A DNA stretch of 64,000 bases from Oceanithermus profundus DSM 14977 (GTDB taxonomy: Bacteria; Deinococcota; Deinococci; Deinococcales; Marinithermaceae). The stretch lies in the NCBI RefSeq assembly GCF_000183745.1, contig NC_014761.1, forward strand, positions 1,550,001 to 1,614,000. The letters run 5' to 3'. Shown piece by piece: positions 1 to 8,372 of this stretch; the first letter of the stretch is position 1; each line of letters begins with the position of its first letter. A program made the translations under genes and the position numbers. Below the pieces are notes generated by a model. It was not told the origin of the DNA. It saw only the letters and a program-made list of their open reading frames with translations, and did no database searches.

Positions 1-387
1 GTCCTCGGTCAGCTCGACGCGCTCGAGCACCAACTTCGGCTTCTCGGTGTCGAGGGTGAGCGGCAGCTTCAGTTTGCGCACCTGGCCGCCGGTGTCCCGA
101 GCCTCGAGCTCGAGCTCGACCTGACCGCCCTTCTTGGCCTCGACCAGGAAGCGAAACTGCACCAGCTTGCGTCCGCGCTCGGCCTGGGGCAGCACCTCCT
201 GCCCCCCCACGCGCACGCTCTCGACCCCGGAGTCGTCGAAGGCGTAGCCCTCGACGGTCACCTTCTGCCCTTCGCTCACCGCGCCGCTGCGCGGCTGGGT
301 GATGCCCAGAAGCGGAGCCATCGCGTCGCCGCTGCGGGAACATCCGGCGAACAGGAACAAAAGGAGAAGGGGGAGATACCTGCGCAT
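1..387 (-). CDS. Predicted lipoprotein with Ig-like region, truncated by window edge
   Basis: An open frame runs off the left edge; 129 residues are visible and the 3' end is missing. The N terminus has a basic start, a leucine/phenylalanine-rich stretch and a lipobox (L-F-A-G-C, Cys16), so it should be a lipid-anchored envelope protein. The rest alternates short hydrophobic and charged strands (phrases such as G-x-x-V-x-V-E-G-Y-A and G-G-Q-V-E-L-E-L-E-A) like an Ig-like or bacterial surface beta-sandwich domain. I chose the ATG at 387 because GGGGAG lies six bases upstream; an in-frame ATG at 396 is possible. Function is not recognisable; lipidation is inferred from the motif only. Confidence 0.7.
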   Translation of the reverse strand, partial: MRRYLPLLLLFLFAGCSRSGDAMAPLLGITQPRSGAVSEGQKVTVEGYAFDDSGVESVRVGGQEVLPQAERGRKLVQFRFLVEAKKGGQVELELEARDTGGQVRKLKLPLTLDTEKPKLVLERVELTED

Positions 388-411
388 CTCCCCCATCGTA
401 ACAGCCGAAGA

Positions 412-861
412 TTAGCGGAAGTTGACGCCGAAACGACCGCCGAAGAAGGGACCGAAGGCGAAGTACGAGTCGTACTCGGCCCCGATCTGGGCTTCGGAGA
501 ACACCCCGAAGTTGGTGTCGGGGATCATCCACTCGACGCCCAGCAGACCGTGGCCGTTCACGCCGAAGGCGCTCCCGTAGAAGGTGTAGTTCACGAAGAA
601 GGCCGAGACGCCGGCGCCGTAGTAGTAGTTGAGGTCGAAGCCCTCGACCCCCAGCGGGCCGCTGCCCATGATCATGTCCGCCGAACCGGCCACGCCGAAT
701 CCGCCGAAGACCGGCAACCCGATGCTGAACCGCATGCCGCTGTCCATCGTGTACTGCACACCGATGGCTTCGGGGTAACCCGAGAACACACCCATGTAGC
801 TCTTGGCCGAGGCGAAGGACAACACCATCATCAACGCTGCAACTGCTAGAACTTTCCTCAT
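412..861 (-). CDS. Small secreted beta-strand-rich protein, possible outer-membrane barrel
   Basis: 149 residues. A clean signal peptide (M-R-K, then a hydrophobic core, A-S-A cleavage near residue 19) is followed by a Gly- and aromatic-rich sequence whose alternation (G-V-G-V, F-G-G-F-G, Y-Y-Y-G-A-G) resembles short outer-membrane beta strands, ending in G-R-F-G-V-N-F-R. No family is recognised. A strong ribosome site (GGAGGTGAT) precedes the ATG and a TATACT box lies at 893-898 on the minus strand, so it has its own leadered promoter about 30 bases upstream. A small cell-envelope protein is the likely role; the barrel idea rests on composition only. Confidence 0.7.
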   Translation of the reverse strand: MRKVLAVAALMMVLSFASAKSYMGVFSGYPEAIGVQYTMDSGMRFSIGLPVFGGFGVAGSADMIMGSGPLGVEGFDLNYYYGAGVSAFFVNYTFYGSAFGVNGHGLLGVEWMIPDTNFGVFSEAQIGAEYDSYFAFGPFFGGRFGVNFR

Positions 862-954
862 ACCATCACCTCCAAGTTATGTTACGCATTAAAGTATAGC
901 ACAGCACCAGGGCAAAACATCCCATGGGAACGGGTTTTCCACCCCCACGGACGG

Positions 955-2097
955 CTAGGTGGTGTACTCGGCGTTGATCTTGACGTAGCCCTCGGTGAGG
1001 TCGCAGCCCCAAGCCTCGCCCGCGCCCGCGCCCTCGCGGAAGTCGACGTCCACCACGACCTCCTCCGCCTGCATCGCCTGCGACAAGGCGATGCCGCTGT
1101 AGGGCACCGCCCCGCCGTCGTAGATCACGGTCTCCTGAAGGCGGATCTCCAACCGCTCGGGCTCGAAGCGGGCCCCCGAATACCCCAGGGCCACCAGGAT
1201 GCGCCCCCAGTTGGGGTCGTTGCCGTGCACCGCGGCCTTCCAAAGCGCGCTCGCCGCCACCGCGCGCGCCGCGACCCGCGCCTCCGCTTCGCTCACCGCC
1301 CCGCGCACCCGCACCGTGATCAGCTTCTGGGCCCCCTCACCGTCGCGGGCGATCTGCCGCGCCAGGTCCCGGGCCACCGCGTGGACCGCCTCCCAGAAGG
1401 CCCCGTCGGAGACCGGCCCGGCCCGACCGCTCGCGAAGAGCACAGCCATGTCGTTGGTGGAGGTGTCGCCGTCCACGGTGACCTGGTTGAAGGTGGCCCC
1501 CACCACCCGCGGCCAGCGGTCGCGCAACGCCTCCCGGTCCACCGCCGCATCGGTGAACAGGTAGGCGAGCATCGTCGCCATGTTGGGATGGATCATTCCG
1601 CTTCCCTTGGCCACCCCCACCACGCGCGCGCCGCCGGGCAGCGGCCGCTCGCTCAGCTTGACGCGGGTGTCCGTGGTGAGGATCGCCTCGGCGAAGGCCT
1701 CCAGGTCGCGCCCGAGCTCGATCGCATCGATGCGGGCCTCGACCTTGTCGACCGGGAGGGGCACGCCGATCACCCCGGTCGAGGCCGTCAGCACCGCCTC
1801 GGGCGCAAGGCCCAGCCTGCGCGCCGCCAACTCCGCGAGCCTGCGGTCGTCGGCCACGCCCCGTTCCCCGGTGGCGCAGTTGGCGTTTCCGGCGTTGACA
1901 ATCAGGCCCGCGATCGGCGCTCCGCCGGCGTAAAGCCGCCGGCCGCGCCCCACGCAGGGCGCGGCGGCGCGGTTGGTGGTCGCCACGTAGGCCCAGTCGG
2001 CCTGGGGTTCGATCCGCACCAGCGCGAGGTCGGGGCGACCGCTGGGCTTGATGCCGCTGGCCACCGCACCGGCCGTGAATCCTTCGGGTAACCGCAT
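955..2097 (-). CDS. argJ: Bifunctional glutamate N-acetyltransferase / ornithine acetyltransferase
   Basis: 380 residues, usual ArgJ length. ArgJ moves the acetyl group from N-acetylornithine to glutamate (the arginine cycle) and, if bifunctional, also uses acetyl-CoA. The enzyme cuts itself at a conserved Ala-Thr bond; the motif [14 protein letters not shown] is present, putting the new nucleophile at Thr175. Other family marks are T-T-N-R-A-A-A-P-C near residue 40 and N-A-G-N-A-N near 70. It is the last gene of argF-argC-argJ on the minus strand, 10 bases after argC, with GGAGGTG as ribosome site. The pathway is cytoplasmic. Whether it also does the acetyl-CoA reaction cannot be read from sequence. 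Confidence 0.96.
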   Translation of the reverse strand: MRLPEGFTAGAVASGIKPSGRPDLALVRIEPQADWAYVATTNRAAAPCVGRGRRLYAGGAPIAGLIVNAGNANCATGERGVADDRRLAELAARRLGLAPEAVLTASTGVIGVPLPVDKVEARIDAIELGRDLEAFAEAILTTDTRVKLSERPLPGGARVVGVAKGSGMIHPNMATMLAYLFTDAAVDREALRDRWPRVVGATFNQVTVDGDTSTNDMAVLFASGRAGPVSDGAFWEAVHAVARDLARQIARDGEGAQKLITVRVRGAVSEAEARVAARAVAASALWKAAVHGNDPNWGRILVALGYSGARFEPERLEIRLQETVIYDGGAVPYSGIALSQAMQAEEVVVDVDFREGAGAGEAWGCDLTEGYVKINAEYTT

Positions 2098-2107
2098 GCC
2101 GCACCTC

Positions 2108-3154
2108 CTAGGGCCAGAGCCCGTGGGTCTCCAGGCCCAACCCCTCGTCGTACCCGAGCACGACGTTCATGTTCTGTACCGCCTGGCCCGAGGCCCCTTT
2201 GACCAGGTTGTCGATGGCGGCGAAGACGACGATCTGCCCCGTGCGCTCGTCGAGCTTGGGGCTGATCCAGACGGTGTTGGCGCCGTAGACGCCCTTGGTC
2301 TGGGGCAGGTCTTCGGTCAGGCGGACAAAGCGTTCGCCGGCGTAGAACTCCCCGAACAGCTCCGCCAGCTCCCCCGGCGCGACCCCGCGGGGCGGGTCGA
2401 CGTAGGCGGTCACCAGGATGCCCCGGGTCATTGGCACCAGGTGGGGCGTGAACGAGAGCGGCCGCGCCTCGGCGGGGCCGTGGGTCCGAACCTTCCGCCC
2501 CTGGGCGCGCAACCGCGCCAGGTTGAACTCGATCTCGGCGGTGTGGCGGTGCCGGCCCGCGGGCTTGTAGGGGCGCAGGTTCTCGTTCACCTCGGCGAAC
2601 GCCGTGCCCCCGGCGTCGCGCCCCGCCCCCGAGACGCCGCTCATGGCGGCGACGGCCACGCGCCCGTCGAGCCCCGCGGTCACGAGCGGCGCCAGCGCCA
2701 GGCTGGCCGCGGTCACGTAGCAGCCGGGGTTGGCCACCAGCTCGGCGCCGGGGAGGTCGTCCCGAAACAGCTCGGTGAGCCCGTAACGGGCGCGGGGGTA
2801 CCAGTCGGGGCTCGCGTGGCGGATGCCGTACCAGGCCTCGTAGACGTCGGGCGGCAGCCGGAAATCGCCGGAAAGGTCGACGACCCGGCGCCCCTCCTCC
2901 ACGAGCCGCGGCGCGAGCTCCATGGCGATGCCGTTCGGCAGGGCCATGAAGACCAGCTCGGCCTCGGCCACCGCCTCCTCCACCTGGGCGAAGGGGGTGT
3001 TCAGGTCGATCTGGGGCCAGGCGGCGCTGAGCGGACGACCGGCGTAGGCGCGGCTGCTGAAACCCACGAGCCGCACCTCGGGGTGGCGGCCGAGGATGCG
3101 GATCAGCTCCGAACCCCCGTAGCCGCTGGCCCCCAGGATGGCTACCCGGACCAA
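2108..3154 (-). CDS. argC: N-acetyl-gamma-glutamyl-phosphate reductase
   Basis: 348 residues. NADPH-dependent reduction of N-acetylglutamyl phosphate to the semialdehyde in arginine synthesis. The N terminus carries the Rossmann fingerprint G-A-S-G-Y-G-G-S-E; the catalytic cysteine is Cys145 in N-P-G-C-Y; the later [10 protein letters not shown] block matches the family's conserved histidine region. Its start overlaps the end of argF by 13 bases, so the two are translationally coupled. GTG or ATG choice is not an issue: the M-V-R-V-A-I-L-G start puts the Rossmann loop where the family has it. Confidence 0.96.
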   Translation of the reverse strand: MVRVAILGASGYGGSELIRILGRHPEVRLVGFSSRAYAGRPLSAAWPQIDLNTPFAQVEEAVAEAELVFMALPNGIAMELAPRLVEEGRRVVDLSGDFRLPPDVYEAWYGIRHASPDWYPRARYGLTELFRDDLPGAELVANPGCYVTAASLALAPLVTAGLDGRVAVAAMSGVSGAGRDAGGTAFAEVNENLRPYKPAGRHRHTAEIEFNLARLRAQGRKVRTHGPAEARPLSFTPHLVPMTRGILVTAYVDPPRGVAPGELAELFGEFYAGERFVRLTEDLPQTKGVYGANTVWISPKLDERTGQIVVFAAIDNLVKGASGQAVQNMNVVLGYDEGLGLETHGLWP

Positions 3155-4044
3155 GGACGGCCTCCCAGGTAGTGGGCGAGCACCGCCTTGACCGTATGAA
3201 GGCGGTTCTCGGCCTGATCGAAGATGCGGCTGCGGGGGCCGTGGGCCACCTCCTCGACCACCTCCTCGCCGTAGTGGGCCGGCAGGCAGTGCAGGAAGAT
3301 GGCCTCGCCCCCGGCGGCCTCCATCAGCTCGGGGGTGACCGTGTAGCCCGCGAAGTCGCGCAGGCGGCGCTCGGCCTCGGCCTCCTGCCCCATCGAGGTC
3401 CAGACGTCGGTGTAGACCGCGTCGGCCCCCTGCACGGCCTCGAAGGGATCGCGCACGAACCGGGCGCGCGCCCGCTCGAGCAGCCCGGCGTCGGGCTCGT
3501 AACCCTCGGGGGTGCTCACCACGACCTCGAGCCCCGCAAGCGCCGCGGCCTCGAGCAGCGAGGTCAGCACGTTGTTGCCGTCGCCCACGTAGGCGAGGCG
3601 AACCCCGGCGAGCCGGCCGAAGTTCTCCTTCAGGGTCATCAGGTCGGCGAGCGCCTGCAACGGGTGGTGCGCATCGGACAGCGCGTTGATCACGGGCACG
3701 CCCGCGAACTCCGCGAGTCCGGCCACCGTTTCATGTTTATTCACACGCGCCGAAACCCCCTCGACCCAGCGGCCCAGGTTCTCGGCCACGTCGCGCACCG
3801 GCTCGCGCACGCCCAGACCCACCTGCCGGGCGTCGAGGTAGACCGCGTGCCCGCCCAGGTGCACGGCCGCGACCTCGAGGGTGGTGCGCGTCCGCAGCGA
3901 GGGCTTTTCGAAGATCATGGCCAGCGTCTTGCCGCGAAGTTCACTGCCCCGGTAACGCGCGTTCTTGAACTGCTCCGCGGTTCTGAGCAGGGCGTGCAAC
4001 CGGTCGGTATCGAGATCGGAGATCGACAAGAGGTGGTTGGACAT
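3142..4044 (-). CDS. argF: Ornithine carbamoyltransferase
   Basis: 300 residues from the chosen ATG at 4044, which has GGGAGG about ten bases upstream; a longer reading from 4095 would run through the promoter and is rejected. It joins carbamoyl phosphate to ornithine to make citrulline. Carbamoyl-phosphate motif S-L-R-T-R-T (residues 49-54), H-P-L-Q, and the ornithine motif H-C-L-P-A-H near the C terminus are all present. First gene of the argF-argC-argJ operon. Codons near 3732-3743 are unusually AT-rich (Asn, Lys, His as AAT, AAA, CAT) in a GC-rich gene because they contain a 12-mer also found at the promoter, probably an intragenic operator. Confidence 0.96.
   Translation of the reverse strand: MSNHLLSISDLDTDRLHALLRTAEQFKNARYRGSELRGKTLAMIFEKPSLRTRTTLEVAAVHLGGHAVYLDARQVGLGVREPVRDVAENLGRWVEGVSARVNKHETVAGLAEFAGVPVINALSDAHHPLQALADLMTLKENFGRLAGVRLAYVGDGNNVLTSLLEAAALAGLEVVVSTPEGYEPDAGLLERARARFVRDPFEAVQGADAVYTDVWTSMGQEAEAERRLRDFAGYTVTPELMEAAGGEAIFLHCLPAHYGEEVVEEVAHGPRSRIFDQAENRLHTVKAVLAHYLGGRPWSG
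3732..3743. promoter_or_regulatory. Candidate intragenic ARG box in argF
   Basis: The 12-mer CATGTTTATTCA (minus-strand reading TGAATAAACATG) occurs here inside argF and again at 4093-4104 at the argF promoter. The minus-strand reading resembles the Bacillus-type arginine-repressor box (TGAATAAAAATKCA). An operator inside the first gene has a precedent in the B. subtilis argC operon. Function is inferred; no argR gene is in the window. Confidence 0.5.
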
Positions 4045-4075
4045 ACAGGATGCGCCTCCCAAGACAACGTGCTTC

Positions 4076-4105
4076 AGTATAGGCGGGGTTCGCATGTTTA
4101 TTCAA
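4076..4105 (-). promoter_or_regulatory. argFCJ promoter overlapping a candidate ARG box
   Basis: Read on the minus strand: -35 TTGAAT (4105-4100), 18-base spacer, -10 TATACT (4081-4076), leaving roughly 25 bases to the argF ATG at 4044 with a GGGAGG ribosome site. The box TGAATAAACATG (4104-4093) overlaps the -35 and spacer, so a bound repressor would block RNA polymerase. Promoter hexamers are directly visible; repressor identity is inferred. Confidence 0.65.
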
Positions 4106-4114
4106 CCCAATCCT

Positions 4115-4169
4115 ACGCTTTCAAAGCGTTATAGTTTCACTTGAAACATTTCAACCGTCGTGCTATCCT
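4115..4169 (+). promoter_or_regulatory. marR-emrB promoter with dyad operators
   Basis: -35 TTGAAA (4141-4146), exactly 17 bases, -10 TATCCT (4164-4169), then 7 bases to the GTG start, giving a leaderless transcript. The -35 is one arm of the dyad TTGAAA-CA-TTTCAA (4141-4154). Two more dyads lie just upstream: ACGCTTT-C-AAAGCGT (4115-4129) and GTTTC-ACTT-GAAAC (4134-4147). Such symmetric TTTCAA/TTGAAA sites are typical of MarR-family operators, so autoregulation is likely. Confidence 0.65.
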
Positions 4170-4176
4170 CTTCCCC

Positions 4177-4587
4177 GTGGAAGCCTGGCCCCTGCTCACC
4201 CGCATCTGGAGGCTGCAACGCGCCCTGGCGCAGGAGGCGGCGCCCTGCATCGGCGAGTACGGCCTCAACCCCAAGGAGCTGATGCTGCTCGCCTTCGTGG
4301 AGAAGCGCCCCCACGCGGGGCAGCTGGCCCGCGAGCTGCACCTGCCCGCACCCAGCGTCACCCACGCCCTCAAACGCCTGGAACGCTCGGGTCTGATCGT
4401 TCGCGAGCACGACCCCCAGGACCTGAGGCGCTTCCTCTTCACCCTCACCCCCAAGGGGCGGGAGGCGCTGGAGGCCGGGCGCGTCTGCCTGGTCGAACGC
4501 CTGCGCGACCGGCTGAGCCGCCTGGCCCCCGAGGAACGGGCGACGTTGATCGCCCTTCTGGACCGCATGCTGGAGGAACACGCATGA
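4177..4587 (+). CDS. MarR-family transcriptional regulator
   Basis: 136 residues from GTG 4177. An upstream in-frame TTG at 4141 would sit inside the -35 box, so the GTG seven bases after the -10 is preferred. The middle carries the winged-helix pattern of MarR proteins: L-A-R-E-L-H-L-P-A-P-S-V-T-H-A-L-K-R-L-E (recognition helix) followed by the wing with D-P-Q-D-L-R-R-F-L-F-T-L-T-P-K-G. MarR proteins usually repress their own operon and a drug exporter until a small aromatic ligand binds. It overlaps the exporter gene by four bases (ATGA), so they are one operon. Ligand unknown. Confidence 0.9.
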   Translation: MEAWPLLTRIWRLQRALAQEAAPCIGEYGLNPKELMLLAFVEKRPHAGQLARELHLPAPSVTHALKRLERSGLIVREHDPQDLRRFLFTLTPKGREALEAGRVCLVERLRDRLSRLAPEERATLIALLDRMLEEHA

Positions 4588-6290
4588 ACCGCACCCAACG
4601 GCTAACCCTGATCGGCATCTTTCTCGGCATCTTCCTGGCGGCGCTCGACCAGACGATCGTGGCCACCGCGCTGCCGCGCATCGTGCAGGACCTAGGCGGG
4701 ATGGACAAGTACGCCTGGGTGGGAACCAGCTACCTGCTCGCCTCCACAATCGCGGTGCCCATCTTCGGCCGTCTGGCCGACCTGGTCTCGAGCCGCATGC
4801 TGCTCCTCTGGGCCATCGTCATCTTCTTGGTGGGCTCCATGCTCTCCGGCCTCTCGGGAACGATGGAGCAGCTCATCGCCTTCCGCGGACTGCAGGGCAT
4901 CGGCGGCGGGGCCCTCTTCGCGGTGGCCACCACGACGATCGGCCTGCTCTTCTCGCCGCGGGAGCGCGGGAAGTTCCAGGGGCTGTTCGGGGCCGTCTTC
5001 GCCATCGCCAGCGTGGTGGGCCCCTGGCTGGGCGGACTCCTCACCGACCACCTCTCCTGGCACTGGGTCTTCTACATCAACGTGCCGGTAGGCGCCGTGG
5101 CCGTGTACTTCATCGCCGTGCACATGCCCGTGCTGCGCCCGGCCTCGACGCACCGCTTCGACCTGGGCGGCGCCCTCACCCTGGCCCTCTGGACGATCCC
5201 GCTGCTGCTCGCCACCTCCTGGGGCGGCCACGAGTACGCCTGGACGAGCCCCGTCATCCTCGGCCTCTTCGCCTGGGCGGCGGCGGGTCTGGCGCTCTTC
5301 GTCTACGTGGAGACGCACACGCCGGAGCCGCTCTTCGACCTCACCCTCTTCCAGAACCCCGTCTTCCGCTGGGCCAGCGTGGCCCTCTTCTTCTTCGGGG
5401 CGGCCTTCCTGAGCGCGATGTTCTTCCTGCCCCTCTACCTGATCCAGGTCAAGGGGATCTCGGCGACGATGAGCGGCCTCACGATCACCCCGCTCACCCT
5501 GGGCGCCATCGTCGGCGCGATCGGCTCCGGCCAGATCGCCAGCCGCTGGGGGCGCTACAAGCCCCTGATGATCGGGGGGATGAGCTGGCTGCTCGTCAAC
5601 TTCTTCGCCATGCACTTCCTGATCCAGGTGGACACCCCGCTGTGGCAGGTGCTGGCGCTGATGGTCAGCATGGGGCTGGGACTGGGCCCGGGGATGCCGC
5701 TCTTCACGCTCGCGGTGCAGAACGCGGTGCCGCCTGAACGCATGGGAACGGCCTCGAGCGCCACCCAGTTCTTCCGCCAGATCGGCTCGACGATGGGCAT
5801 CGCCCTGATGGGCGCGGTGCTGGCGGCGAGCCTGCAAACCCAGCTGAGCGCCAACCTGCCGAGCAACCTCACGAACGGCAAGGTCGACCTCGGGGCGATG
5901 CGCGACCCCGGCGCGCTGGAACGCAGTTTCGACACCGAGCTGCAGGCGACCCTCGACGAACTGGAGCGCGCCCTCTCCGGCGACGAGGCGGCCAAGGCCG
6001 CCCTTCTGAAGAACCCGCTGCTGCCGGCCGAGCTGAAGCAGATGCTCGAAGGGCCGCCCCCGCCGGCGGCCTACCGCGAGATGGTGCTCGCCAAGGTCAA
6101 GGAAGAGCTCGCCGCACAGGCGGAGCAGCTCAAGCGGCAGGTCACCGAAGCGCTCAACCTCGCCATCACCGAGGCGATGAAGCAGGTCTACCTCTACGCC
6201 GCCTGGCTGGTGGTTCTGGGGTTGGCGGCCACCTTCCTCATTCCCGACGCGCGGCTGGAAGGGCGCGCCCACTTCAGCCCCGGGGACTAA
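4584..6290 (+). CDS. EmrB/QacA-type MFS drug exporter (DHA2, 14 membrane spans)
   Basis: 568 residues. The N-terminal motif L-D-Q-T-I-V-A-T-A-L-P-R-I-V-Q-D-L-G-G and the R-G-L-Q-G-I-G-G-G block are the signature of 14-span proton-drug antiporters. It should expel hydrophobic or cationic compounds across the inner membrane. Unusually, the loop before the last span (residues about 415-535) is long, charged and strongly helical (repeated E-L-K-Q, A-E-Q-L-K-R-Q-V), ahead of a final span A-A-W-L-V-V-L-G-L-A-A-T-F. No EmrA partner is adjacent. Co-transcribed with marR through an ATGA overlap; its stop overlaps that of the convergent bshB gene by four bases. Confidence 0.93.
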   Translation: MNRTQRLTLIGIFLGIFLAALDQTIVATALPRIVQDLGGMDKYAWVGTSYLLASTIAVPIFGRLADLVSSRMLLLWAIVIFLVGSMLSGLSGTMEQLIAFRGLQGIGGGALFAVATTTIGLLFSPRERGKFQGLFGAVFAIASVVGPWLGGLLTDHLSWHWVFYINVPVGAVAVYFIAVHMPVLRPASTHRFDLGGALTLALWTIPLLLATSWGGHEYAWTSPVILGLFAWAAAGLALFVYVETHTPEPLFDLTLFQNPVFRWASVALFFFGAAFLSAMFFLPLYLIQVKGISATMSGLTITPLTLGAIVGAIGSGQIASRWGRYKPLMIGGMSWLLVNFFAMHFLIQVDTPLWQVLALMVSMGLGLGPGMPLFTLAVQNAVPPERMGTASSATQFFRQIGSTMGIALMGAVLAASLQTQLSANLPSNLTNGKVDLGAMRDPGALERSFDTELQATLDELERALSGDEAAKAALLKNPLLPAELKQMLEGPPPPAAYREMVLAKVKEELAAQAEQLKRQVTEALNLAITEAMKQVYLYAAWLVVLGLAATFLIPDARLEGRAHFSPGD

Positions 6291-6964
6291 GGAAGGTCGA
6301 GCAACCAGGGGCGGGGGCTCGCCAGCGGTTCGGCGTAGGCCACCCCCGCGAGGTTGCCCCAGTAGCGGCGCAGCGCCCGGCGGGCCTCCAGCCCCGCCGG
6401 GCCCACGGTTTCGCTGACGTCCTCTCCCTCGAACTGGCTGGCGAAGGCGCGCACGGCCGCTTCCCAGACCTCGATCACGTCGCTGACGTCGACGAGCAGG
6501 TCCGGGCGGACGGGCGCGTTGCCGGGGTAGTGCAGGAACCGCTCGGGTTTGTGAGGCCGGCCCTCGACGTCCGCGCGCGCAAGGCCGGCCAGGTGGACCG
6601 CCCGGCGCGCCAGCGCCGCCGCGGCCACGTGGTCGGGGTGGCGGTCCTCCGGGTGGGGCGCCAGGACGACCCGCGGGCGGGTGCGGCGCAGCAGCGCCGC
6701 CAGCGCCCGGGCGGGCTCGGGGGCGTCGGCCACGCCGCCGTCGGGCAGACCCAGGTTGGCGCGCCACGCCAGCCCCAGCACCCGCGCCGCCGCCTCGGCC
6801 TCGCGGGCGCGGGTCTCGGGGTCGCCCTTGCTCCCGAGCTCGCCCTGGGTGAGGTCGATCACGCCCACCGCACGCCCGGCCCGCGCCGCCTTGGCCAGCG
6901 TGCCGCCGGCACCGAGCTCGGCGTCGTCGGGGTGCGGGGCCACCACGAGCAGGTCGAGCGTCAC
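6287..6964 (-). CDS. bshB1: LmbE-family deacetylase, probable BshB of bacillithiol synthesis
   Basis: 225 residues from GTG 6964, which overlaps the plsY stop (GTGA). The zinc-binding motif A-P-H-P-D-D-A-E near residue 10 and the later H-P-E-D-R-H-P-D-H block define LmbE deacetylases. The spacing and the phrases G-A-G-G-T-L-A-K, G-V-I-D-L-T-Q-G-E-L-G-S-K-G and N-L-G-L-P-D-G match the BshB1 subgroup, which removes the acetyl group from GlcNAc-malate in the bacillithiol pathway; bacillithiol is known in this phylum. A general GlcNAc deacetylase is the alternative. Co-transcribed downstream of plsY. Confidence 0.85.
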   Translation of the reverse strand: MTLDLLVVAPHPDDAELGAGGTLAKAARAGRAVGVIDLTQGELGSKGDPETRAREAEAAARVLGLAWRANLGLPDGGVADAPEPARALAALLRRTRPRVVLAPHPEDRHPDHVAAAALARRAVHLAGLARADVEGRPHKPERFLHYPGNAPVRPDLLVDVSDVIEVWEAAVRAFASQFEGEDVSETVGPAGLEARRALRRYWGNLAGVAYAEPLASPRPWLLDLP

Positions 6965-7575
6965 GGGTACCTCGGCTTCCTGTCGGCCTTCTCCCCCAAC
7001 CGGCGCTCCTTGCCCTGCTGCAGCCGCACCACGTTCTCGCGGTGGGTCCAGAAGACGAGGGCGACCAGCAGCGCCAGCGCCGTCAGCTCCCAGGCGGGGC
7101 GGCCCACGAAGGCGGCGTAGACGAGGCCCGCGGAGGTGCCCGTCAGGCTGCCCGCGGAAACGTACCGCGTCAGGGCGATGACGACGAGGGCCACGACCAA
7201 ACCGAAGAGGGCGACCTCGGGATCGAGGAAGAGGACGGTGCCGAAGCTGGTGGCCACGCCCTTGCCGCCCTTGAACCCCAGGAAGACGGAGAAGTTGTGC
7301 CCCAGCACCGCCGCCAGCGCCACGCCGCCCAGCAGCCAGCCGTCGACGCCCAGCGCCCGCGCGATCAGCACCGCCAGACCGCCCTTGAACATGTCGAAGG
7401 CGAAGACGACGAGCGCCGGACCCCACCCCAGCGCCCGCAGCACGTTGGTGGCGCCGATGTTGCCCGAGCCGACCTCGCGGATGTTCACCCCGTAGAGGCG
7501 TGCGATCAGCACGCCGGCGGGCACGGATCCGAACAGGTAGGCGAGCAGCAGGGTGACGAGGGCGTAGAGGCTCAC
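6961..7575 (-). CDS. plsY: Acyl-phosphate glycerol-3-phosphate acyltransferase
   Basis: 204 residues, multi-span inner-membrane protein. Adds the first acyl chain to glycerol-3-phosphate using acyl phosphate. Family motifs G-S-V-P-A-G (residues about 16-21), G-S-G-N-I-G-A-T-N-V-L-R (about 37-48) and G-F-K-G-G-K-G-V-A-T (about 100-110) are intact. The C-terminal tail after the last span is basic. GTG start; a TAGAAT box (plus strand 7582-7587) ends six bases upstream, suggesting a leaderless message, with bshB following through a four-base overlap. Confidence 0.95.
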   Translation of the reverse strand: MSLYALVTLLLAYLFGSVPAGVLIARLYGVNIREVGSGNIGATNVLRALGWGPALVVFAFDMFKGGLAVLIARALGVDGWLLGGVALAAVLGHNFSVFLGFKGGKGVATSFGTVLFLDPEVALFGLVVALVVIALTRYVSAGSLTGTSAGLVYAAFVGRPAWELTALALLVALVFWTHRENVVRLQQGKERRLGEKADRKPRYP

Positions 7576-7592
7576 GCCCGCATTCTAAGACC

Positions 7593-8372
7593 TCAACTCG
7601 AGGCCGAGGTGTAGAAACGCAGGGCGAAGCGCCAGAAGGCCCGGGAAAACGCGAAGAGCCCCAGGGCCACGAGGAACATCGCCCAGGGCGCGCCGCCCCC
7701 CACCCGGCCCAGCGCCAGCTCCGCCGGCGCCGTGGTCATGAAGTAGACGGGCAGCACGAAGGTGAGGAAGAGCCGGAAGGGGCGCGCGTACGCCTGCACC
7801 GGATACTGGGCGCTCCAGATCATCGAGCTGAGGAAGTGCACGACGTTGAAGATCTTGACGAACCAGATCGAGGTGGTGGCCAGCAGGAAGGCCAGGGCGT
7901 AGACCAGGAAGACCGCGCCGGCGCCGGCGAAGGCGAGCCACGCCCAGCCGCCCGCCGCCAGACCCGAAGCCCACCCGGCGTAGCCGAGCACCGCCGCGCC
8001 CAGCAGCAGGTAAGGCAGGCCGATGGGATCGAGCTTCTGCGCGCTCACCCAGAACTGGCTGTCCACCGGCTTGAGCAGCACGAAGTCGAGGGTGCCGTCC
8101 TGCACCATCTCCGAGATCCGCCGCAGGTTGGGGACGAAGAAGAGCAGGAAGAAGGCGTCCACCAGTTGCGCGAAGCCGAGGACGAGGAGGGCCTCCTGCC
8201 AGGGCCAGCCGCCCAGCTCGAAGCCGCTCGAATAGAAGAGGTAGACCCCGAACAGTTTGCCCGCCGTCTCGATGACGGAGGCGAACATCGCCACCACGAA
8301 GGCCGCCCGGTACTCCATCCGCGCCGCCGCCGAAGCGGCCCAGAAGATGCCGAGAAGACGCAGGTAGCGCAC
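7593..8372 (-). CDS. ABC-2 type permease subunit (DUF990-like), second of pair
   Basis: 259 residues, about six membrane spans. The short polar block N-L-R-R-I-S-E-M-V-Q-D-G-T-L-D-F-V-L-L-K-P-V-D-S-Q-F between spans 2 and 3 is typical of ABC2_membrane_6 (PF06182) permeases. It starts with GTG directly after the stop of the neighbouring permease and forms an ATPase-permease-permease export set. Related three-gene sets include the cyanobacterial VepABC viologen exporter; the substrate here is unknown. Confidence 0.85.
   Translation of the reverse strand: MRYLRLLGIFWAASAAARMEYRAAFVVAMFASVIETAGKLFGVYLFYSSGFELGGWPWQEALLVLGFAQLVDAFFLLFFVPNLRRISEMVQDGTLDFVLLKPVDSQFWVSAQKLDPIGLPYLLLGAAVLGYAGWASGLAAGGWAWLAFAGAGAVFLVYALAFLLATTSIWFVKIFNVVHFLSSMIWSAQYPVQAYARPFRLFLTFVLPVYFMTTAPAELALGRVGGGAPWAMFLVALGLFAFSRAFWRFALRFYTSASS

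Noticed and set aside
4692-6767. Long minus-strand frames over the exporter and similar long shadow frames over argJ, pheT, ispG and addA
   Set aside because: They are Arg/Pro/Gly-rich antisense or out-of-frame readings typical of very GC-rich DNA, without family motifs.
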